In this document: positions 35,538-40,223 of the stretch, piece after piece
How the letters are laid out: every line of letters begins with the position of its first letter
Numbering within the stretch: the first letter of the stretch is position 1
Origin: Bacteroidales bacterium
GTDB taxonomy: Bacteria > Bacteroidota > Bacteroidia > Bacteroidales > VadinHA17
Assembly: GCA_024763075.1 (NCBI GenBank)
Contig: JANTGF010000038.1
Span: 1 to 40,223, forward strand
Length of the DNA: 40,223 bases
Direction: 5' to 3'
Program-made: the position numbers and the translations under genes
Notes under the pieces: model-generated
The model's database searches: none
Seen by the model: the letters and a program-made list of their open reading frames with translations, nothing else
Told to the model about the DNA's origin: nothing

Positions 35538-36959
35538 ATGACATCCGAAGAATTCCGAAAGCAAGCCCATTCCTTCGTTGATTGGATGGCTGATTATATT
35601 GATTCTGCCGAAAAATACCCGGTGAAATCACAGGTGAAACCTGGTGAAATATTTCAATCCATACCGGACCAGGCTCCGGAAAAAGGAGAATCCATGGATG
35701 AAATTTTTCAGGATTTCCAAAAAAAAATACTTCCGGGAATCACCCACTGGCAAAGTCCGAACTTTTTCGCATATTTCCCTGCGAATTCCAGTTATCCATC
35801 AGTGCTGGCCGAAATGCTTACCGCTACCCTGGGAACACAATGTATGATATGGGAAACCTCACCGGCTGCTGCAGAGCTCGAAGAAAAAGTCATGAACTGG
35901 CTGCTCCGGTTAATGGGATTCCCGGAAGGCTTTGAAGGAGTTATTCAGGACACAGCATCCACAGCTACACTTGCAGCCTTGCTGACTGCCCGTGAAAAAG
36001 CAACAAAATTCCGGATCAACGAAAAAGGATTCAACGGACACGAGGATTTTCGTATTTACTGTTCTTCCGAAACACATTCAAGTATTGAAAAAGATGTTAA
36101 AATTGCCGGGTTCGGGAGAAGGAGTCTGATTAAAATTCCTGTGGATGATCAATTAAGGATGCGGGCCGACCTTCTGGAAAAAGCCATTCAGGATGACCTG
36201 AAAGAAGGTTATCGCCCCTTATGTATTGTGGCTACCCTGGGGACTACAAGTACTACCTCCATTGATCCATTGAAAGAAATTGGTCCAATCAGCGAAAAAT
36301 ATGAGCTCTGGTTACATGTGGATGCTGCTTTTGCAGGTTCAGCACTCATCTTACCTGAGTTTCAATGGATGATAAAAGGAGTGGAAAATATTGACAGTTT
36401 TGTTTTCAATCCGCATAAATGGCTTTTTACAAATTTTGACTGCTCCGTATATTTTATAAAAGATGCAAAATCGCTGATTGACACTTTTGAGATCCTCCCT
36501 GAATACCTGAAAACAAAAACAAGAGGACAGGTAAATGATTACCGCGACTGGGGCGTTCCGTTGGGAAGAAGGTTCCGGGCATTGAAACTCTGGTTTGTCA
36601 TTCGGAATTTTGGCGTTACCGGACTGCAGGAGAAACTCCGTTATCATCTGAAAATGGCTCAGGACCTGACCCGGATTATTGAGAAGCATCCGGATTTTGA
36701 AATTCTGGCACCGGTTCCGCTAAACACCATTTGTTTCCGTTTTCATCCCGGAAAAGTAAAAAACAAAAGTGAACCGGACCGTTTGAATCAACTGCTGATT
36801 GAAACGGTAAACAATACTGGCAAAGCCTATTTTACACATACCCGGGTGAATGATAAATATGCCATCCGTTTTATGATAGGGCAGGCTCATACAACGGAAG
36901 AACATGTACAACAAGCCTGGAGGTTGATTCTTGAAACTGCAGAAAAACTTGTACGCTAG
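35538..36959 (+). CDS. aromatic-L-amino-acid decarboxylase (PLP group II)
   Basis: The protein has 473 residues, full length for the family. PLP-binding features are all present: ETHSSIEKDVKIAG with the stacking H180, VDAAFAGSA with D262, and NPHKWLF with the Schiff-base lysine K294. The N-terminal arm (DWMADYIDS ... HWQSPNFFAYFPANSSYPS) and the TSPAAAELE segment match aromatic decarboxylases more closely than glutamate or histidine decarboxylases. It should convert tryptophan, tyrosine, phenylalanine or DOPA to the amine and CO2 in the cytoplasm; which of these is preferred cannot be told. No amine transporter or oxidase is adjacent. Confidence 0.9.
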   Translation: MTSEEFRKQAHSFVDWMADYIDSAEKYPVKSQVKPGEIFQSIPDQAPEKGESMDEIFQDFQKKILPGITHWQSPNFFAYFPANSSYPSVLAEMLTATLGTQCMIWETSPAAAELEEKVMNWLLRLMGFPEGFEGVIQDTASTATLAALLTAREKATKFRINEKGFNGHEDFRIYCSSETHSSIEKDVKIAGFGRRSLIKIPVDDQLRMRADLLEKAIQDDLKEGYRPLCIVATLGTTSTTSIDPLKEIGPISEKYELWLHVDAAFAGSALILPEFQWMIKGVENIDSFVFNPHKWLFTNFDCSVYFIKDAKSLIDTFEILPEYLKTKTRGQVNDYRDWGVPLGRRFRALKLWFVIRNFGVTGLQEKLRYHLKMAQDLTRIIEKHPDFEILAPVPLNTICFRFHPGKVKNKSEPDRLNQLLIETVNNTGKAYFTHTRVNDKYAIRFMIGQAHTTEEHVQQAWRLILETAEKLVR

Positions 36960-37014
36960 TTTATCTGTTTTGTTTCTGTTTTTTAAAACAAAAATATCAG
37001 GTAAGTTTTAAATT

Positions 37015-37875
37015 ATGAAGTTTGTATACGTTTTACTTTTCCTGTCCGGTATTGCATCAGGTCAGGATAATCATATCATTTTTCAGGAAGATTTTGAGGC
37101 AGCCACACCGGAGGAAATCTCCGAACACTGGAACGACAGTAAAAATGTCAAAGGAATGTCCCTGTCGGATGATGTACCGGAAAACAGCCATGGCATTAAA
37201 TCTCTGATGATGACCTGGGAACCCGGCAAAAATTCAGGCGGGCATCTTTATAAAATGTTCGAACAGGGTTACGATTCCCTTTTTGCCCGTTTTTATGTAA
37301 AATTCGGATCAACACATTCACCCGTTCATCATCTTGTGCATATGGGAGGATACAACCCACCTACCCCCTGGCCCCAGGGAGGTGCAGGAATAAGACCAAC
37401 CGGCAATGAACGTTTTCATACCGGAATTGAACCCATAGGGAAAAAATGGTCCTGGGATTTTTATTCCTATTGGATGCATATGCGTGGTTCGGGGCAACCA
37501 ATACGGTACTGGGGAAACACTTTTCACCCAAACCCTCCTGCAAAAGTCAAGCTGAATGAATGGATATGTGTGGAATTTATGATGAAAGTAAACGATCCAC
37601 CGGATGCTTATAACGGAGAGCAGGCGTTTTGGATCAATGGCAAAAAAATTCAGCACCTTGGAAAAGGCTATCCAAACGGGTACTGGGTATGGGATAAATT
37701 TATTCCCGATGCTGACAGTACCGGATTCGAAGGTTTTCAATGGAGAAATAATCCTGATCTGAAACTAAACTATTTCTTCCTTCTGTATTATATGACGGGT
37801 GGCATCCCGGGCAAAACGGACACCATATGGTTTGACGATGTTGTGATCTCCACGGAATATATAGGGCCGGAATAA
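37015..37875 (+). CDS. secreted jelly-roll protein, polysaccharide-lyase-like
   Basis: The protein has 286 residues with a signal peptide (MKFVYVLLFLSGIASGQ). The rest is beta-rich with many aromatic residues: IIFQEDFEAATPEEI, FARFYVKFGS, HLVHMGGYNPPTPW, NEWICVEFMMKVND, GEQAFWINGKKIQHLG, and the closing TIWFDDVVISTEYIGPE. This pattern is typical of concanavalin-like jelly rolls found in polysaccharide lyases (such as PL14/PL20-like groups) and lectins. I cannot pick out a proven catalytic Tyr/His pair, so binding is as likely as lyase activity. There is no T9SS domain, so it should stay in the periplasm or be released. Confidence 0.6.
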   Translation: MKFVYVLLFLSGIASGQDNHIIFQEDFEAATPEEISEHWNDSKNVKGMSLSDDVPENSHGIKSLMMTWEPGKNSGGHLYKMFEQGYDSLFARFYVKFGSTHSPVHHLVHMGGYNPPTPWPQGGAGIRPTGNERFHTGIEPIGKKWSWDFYSYWMHMRGSGQPIRYWGNTFHPNPPAKVKLNEWICVEFMMKVNDPPDAYNGEQAFWINGKKIQHLGKGYPNGYWVWDKFIPDADSTGFEGFQWRNNPDLKLNYFFLLYYMTGGIPGKTDTIWFDDVVISTEYIGPE

Positions 37876-37893
37876 AAATATTAGCTGTGGCCA

Positions 37894-37906
37894 GGATTGC
37901 AAATCC
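37894..37906. repeat. short palindrome in a possible repeat remnant
   Basis: The sequence ggattgcaaatcc (arms ggatt/aatcc) is followed by gcgccgacc. Similar 'ggattgcaaatcc' pieces recur in Bacteroidota intergenic DNA to my recollection, so this may be the end of an interspersed element. Confidence 0.35.
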
Positions 37907-37948
37907 GCGCCGACCAACTTGTTCTGTGATCACTTATAAACAAAATAT

Positions 37949-37989
37949 AAACCTGAAATATTCAACCTGGACTTGAGTATTTCGGGTTT
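37949..37989. terminator. long hairpin, probable terminator
   Basis: Arms of 17 bases (37949-37965 and 37973-37989; core cctgaaatattcaa with ttgagtatttcggg) pair throughout with two G-U pairs around a 7-base loop. An A-rich flank precedes it and an AT-rich flank follows. It probably ends transcription from the jelly-roll gene and may work in both directions. Confidence 0.6.
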
Positions 37990-37995
37990 ATTTAT

Positions 37996-38003
37996 TATAT
38001 TTG
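37996..38003 (+). promoter_or_regulatory. -7 box almost touching the AAA-ATPase start
   Basis: The sequence tatatttg is a perfect TAnnTTTG match. It ends four bases before the ATG at 38008, so transcription would start at or next to the start codon and the mRNA would be essentially leaderless. Confidence 0.5.
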
Positions 38004-38007
38004 TTAC

Positions 38008-39165
38008 ATGATTCAACGATTTATAACAAAGAGCTTACTTGAAACTATAAGCTATTTTCCTGTTACAGGTATAGTTGGCCCTCGTCAGGTAGGGAAAACA
38101 ACCTTAGCAAAATTTCTAATGCAAAAAATAGGTAAAGATTCTGTTTATTTGGATCTTGAGAATCCCATGGACCTGGCTAAACTCAGTGACCCGATATTGT
38201 TTTTTAATCGTAATCAGGATAAATGCATTGTTTTGGATGAAATTCAACTTGCTCCTGAACTTTTTCCAATACTCAGGTCGATGGTTGACGCAAAAAAGGT
38301 TCCTGCCCGGTATATAATCCTGGGATCAGCATCTCCTGAATTAATACGTGATTCTTCTGAAACGCTGGCCGGGCGGATTGCTTACGAGGAACTTACTCCT
38401 TTTAATATAACTGAACTTGCCAATGAAAAAGACATATATTCCCATTGGTTCACCGGTGGGTTTCCTGATGCCTTTTTAGCACCCGACAATTCATTAAGTA
38501 AAAAATGGCTTTCCAATTATATACAAACATATATCCAACGGGATTTGCCCATGTTGGGTTTGAATATTGATCCTAAATTAATACGAAAACTCTGGACAAT
38601 GATAGCTCATTTACATGCTGGCATTTTAAATATGAGTAACCTTAGTAAATCATTGGAAATAAGTTCTACAACAATAAAGAAATATCTTAATTTTCTTGAA
38701 AATGCTTTTCTGATCCGTCAATTATACCCCTATGCTGTAAACGTAAAAAAGCGACTTGTAAAAGCGCCAAAAATATACATAAGAGATTCAGGTATTTTAC
38801 ACAATTTGCTGAACATTCCAGAGTTTGATTCATTGGAATCCAACCCTATACTTGGAGCTTCCTGGGAAGGTTATGCAATTGAACAAATTTCTCAAAAACT
38901 GGATATTGACACCTCTTGCTATTTTTATAGAACCCATGAAGGTGCAGAATGTGATTTAGTACTTGTAAAAGGTGGAAAAGCATTAATAGCAATTGAGATT
39001 AAATATACTTCCAGTCCAAAAATAAGCAGGGGGCTTAACCAGTCTTTTAAGGATATTAATGCAGGTCAGAATTTTATTATCACACCAAATACAGATGATT
39101 ATTATATACGGGAAGATATCAGGGTATGTAGTTTGATTACATTTTTAAATAATTATTTACCTTAG
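38008..39165 (+). CDS. AAA ATPase with DUF4143 C-terminal domain
   Basis: The protein has 385 residues. The AAA_14 domain has Walker A GPRQVGKTT at 24-32 (K30) and Walker B CIVLDEIQ with D77 and E78, followed by a sensor-like ILGSAS. A winged-helix-like stretch (NMSNLSKSLEISSTTIKKYLNFLENAFLI) precedes the DUF4143 domain, which has the nuclease-like pattern E-x-x-C-D-L-V-L-V ... IAIEIKY. The family is widespread, often patchily distributed and of unknown function. The gene is alone, flanked by a terminator-like hairpin and an unrelated gene. That arrangement fits an acquired single gene but does not prove transfer. Confidence 0.85.
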   Translation: MIQRFITKSLLETISYFPVTGIVGPRQVGKTTLAKFLMQKIGKDSVYLDLENPMDLAKLSDPILFFNRNQDKCIVLDEIQLAPELFPILRSMVDAKKVPARYIILGSASPELIRDSSETLAGRIAYEELTPFNITELANEKDIYSHWFTGGFPDAFLAPDNSLSKKWLSNYIQTYIQRDLPMLGLNIDPKLIRKLWTMIAHLHAGILNMSNLSKSLEISSTTIKKYLNFLENAFLIRQLYPYAVNVKKRLVKAPKIYIRDSGILHNLLNIPEFDSLESNPILGASWEGYAIEQISQKLDIDTSCYFYRTHEGAECDLVLVKGGKALIAIEIKYTSSPKISRGLNQSFKDINAGQNFIITPNTDDYYIREDIRVCSLITFLNNYLP

Positions 39166-39247
39166 AATTATGATGCTATTTGCTCCCAATCGTCCCCGCC
39201 GGGAGAGATATATTTAAGATAAATCCATCACAAATAAATAATTCAGT

Positions 39248-39928
39248 ATGAACACAGAACTTTACGTGAAAAATCTGACCGGAAAATTCAGTGCTGCTGC
39301 GAATCAAAAAAAGAGCCTGCAGATGAGTAAATACATGAAAAACCTGTTTGATTATTACGGAATTCAGGCTCCCCTTCGAAGAGAAATAAGCCGGAGATTT
39401 ATCCGTGAAGAAGGCATCCCTGAAAAAAATGAACTTAATAATGTAATTGAAAAACTCTGGTCGGTTCCTCAGCGTGAGTGTCAGTATTTTGGAATGGAAC
39501 TTGCTGCCCGGTACATTAAAAAAACGGAACGTAAAGATATTGAGATTTTTCAGTGGATGATCCTTCATAAATCATGGTGGGATACCGTAGATTTTATCGC
39601 TGTAAATCTGGTAGGAAACTATTTTCTGCAGTTTCCTGAAAAAAGCTATCCGCTTATGGAGAAATGGCTGAGTTCAAAAAATATATGGCTTCAGCGTTCA
39701 ACGCTGATCTTTCAACTGAAATACAAAAATAATACAGACAGGGATCTGTTGACAAACCAAATTCTTGCATTAAAAGATCATAAAGTGTTTTTCATAAAAA
39801 AAGCCATTGGGTGGGCATTAAGGGAATACTCCAAAACCAATCCGGAATGGGTAAAGGAATTTGTTGAGCAAACTGAGTTGTCACCCCTGAGTAAGCGGGA
39901 AGCACTGAAAAGATTGAACCCCGGATAA
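39248..39928 (+). CDS. AlkD-type DNA alkylation repair glycosylase
   Basis: The protein has 226 residues, the usual length of the family, all helical HEAT-like repeats. The DNA-binding groove motifs of AlkD are present: SWWDTVDFIA with W111 and D115, which correspond in spacing to W109 and D113 of the Bacillus cereus enzyme, then WLQRSTLIFQL, and FFIKKAIGWALREYSKT with the third key Trp. It should excise cationic alkylated purines such as 3-methyladenine or 7-methylguanine from DNA. It starts 82 bases after the ATPase stop. No ada or alkA gene is nearby. Confidence 0.9.
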   Translation: MNTELYVKNLTGKFSAAANQKKSLQMSKYMKNLFDYYGIQAPLRREISRRFIREEGIPEKNELNNVIEKLWSVPQRECQYFGMELAARYIKKTERKDIEIFQWMILHKSWWDTVDFIAVNLVGNYFLQFPEKSYPLMEKWLSSKNIWLQRSTLIFQLKYKNNTDRDLLTNQILALKDHKVFFIKKAIGWALREYSKTNPEWVKEFVEQTELSPLSKREALKRLNPG

Positions 39929-40028
39929 TAAATGATCTGACCTGTTTTCTACAGTCTCTAAAAACTATCAAAAGTTATTTATTCTGCACTCTGTTTATAT
40001 GGTATTCCGGACTATTTACATTCTTTTA

Positions 40029-40042
40029 TTGATATAAATCAT
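40029..40042. promoter_or_regulatory. FNR/CRP-like binding site
   Basis: TTGAT, four bases (ataa), then ATCAT: nine of ten positions match the FNR consensus TTGATnnnnATCAA. It lies about 100 bases after the AlkD stop, so any regulated gene would be to the right of the window. Confidence 0.45.
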
Positions 40043-40101
40043 GCCCAAATATTAGGTCATGTGAAGTATTTATTCTTTATTTATCCAACAATAAAAAATT
40101 C

Positions 40102-40218
40102 TTCGTTTTAATATAAAAATCATAATATGAAACGAACATGAACTTTTTTAATCAAAAGTTCACACACAAAAATGATTAAAACAAGTTCATGGGAGAACGG
40201 AGTGGTTACATCTGTTCT
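40102..40218. promoter_or_regulatory. cluster of inverted repeats at the right edge
   Basis: Three overlapping structures occur. ttcgttttaatat (from 40102) pairs imperfectly with a segment ending gaaacgaa at about 40136. gaactttt/aaaagttc (40140-40147, 40154-40161) is perfect. catgaactt (40137-40145) also pairs perfectly with aagttcatg (40183-40191), so the two are mutually exclusive. agaacgg (40194-40200) pairs with ctgttct (40212-40218) with one G-U. Together they look like operator half-sites (TGAACTT repeated) or a leader RNA that can switch. No gene is visible from 39929 to 40223. Confidence 0.4.
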
Positions 40219-40223
40219 TAAAT

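Noticed and set aside
36968-36993. ttttgttt/aaacaaaa hairpin after the decarboxylase gene
   Set aside because: The stem has only two G-C pairs and there is no T-run on the correct side, so terminator function is not credible.

Overview
The window looks like a piece of a Bacteroidota chromosome, most likely from a free-living, polysaccharide-degrading member of the Marinilabiliales/Bacteroidales type. This rests on AT-rich DNA, promoters of the TAnnTTTG kind, many lipoproteins and SPI signal peptides, four secreted proteins with C-terminal type IX secretion (T9SS) sorting domains, a carboxypeptidase-regulatory-domain protein, a TonB-dependent receptor, and an atpD-atpC pair with a short epsilon subunit. 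The order-level placement is an inference.

Region 1 (1-12.9 kb) runs entirely on the plus strand. A tight operon encodes a GH36-type alpha-galactosidase-like enzyme, an alpha/beta hydrolase, a YraQ/ArsP-type permease and a surface-exported DUF362 protein; three of its junctions overlap or nearly touch. Next come a DUF4185-like lipoprotein, a uroporphyrinogen-decarboxylase-fold protein, a T9SS beta-propeller protein with InlB-type repeats, and a lipoprotein amidohydrolase. Region 2 (12.9-23.7 kb) adds a GH31, a minus-strand regulatory-domain protein, a second GH36, a GH2 of the exo-beta-glucosaminidase type and a second, paralogous amidohydrolase. Together these genes look like a glycan-foraging locus without SusC/SusD, sulfatases or a dedicated regulator. 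The mix of enzymes suggests alpha-galactoside and beta-glucosaminide or beta-mannoside linkages, but the substrate cannot be read from the sequence.

The locus is eroding. Three deletion scars lie beside the two amidohydrolase genes: the last codons of a DUF4185 paralogue (about 11499-11543); a Tat-signal start joined out of frame to an amidohydrolase end (12659-12899); and a DUF4185 start joined to the end of an MFS sugar porter that has also lost a base and gained a stop (23017-23640). Intact and broken copies of the same families are therefore interleaved, as expected for duplicated modules that have recombined.

Region 3 (23.7-40.2 kb) is mixed. It holds a ZnuD-like TonB receptor with a palindrome over its -10-like box, a T9SS zincin metalloprotease, atpD-atpC, a small secreted hydrolase, a DsrE protein, a membrane-anchored TolB/TPR protein, a T9SS protein built of tryptophan repeats, an aromatic amino acid decarboxylase, a secreted jelly-roll protein, an AAA/DUF4143 ATPase with a promoter close to its start codon, and an AlkD-type DNA glycosylase. 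The last 200 bases contain no gene but are dense in palindromes, including an FNR-like site, and probably regulate a gene beyond the right edge. No tRNA, rRNA, CRISPR array, transposase or phage gene was seen.
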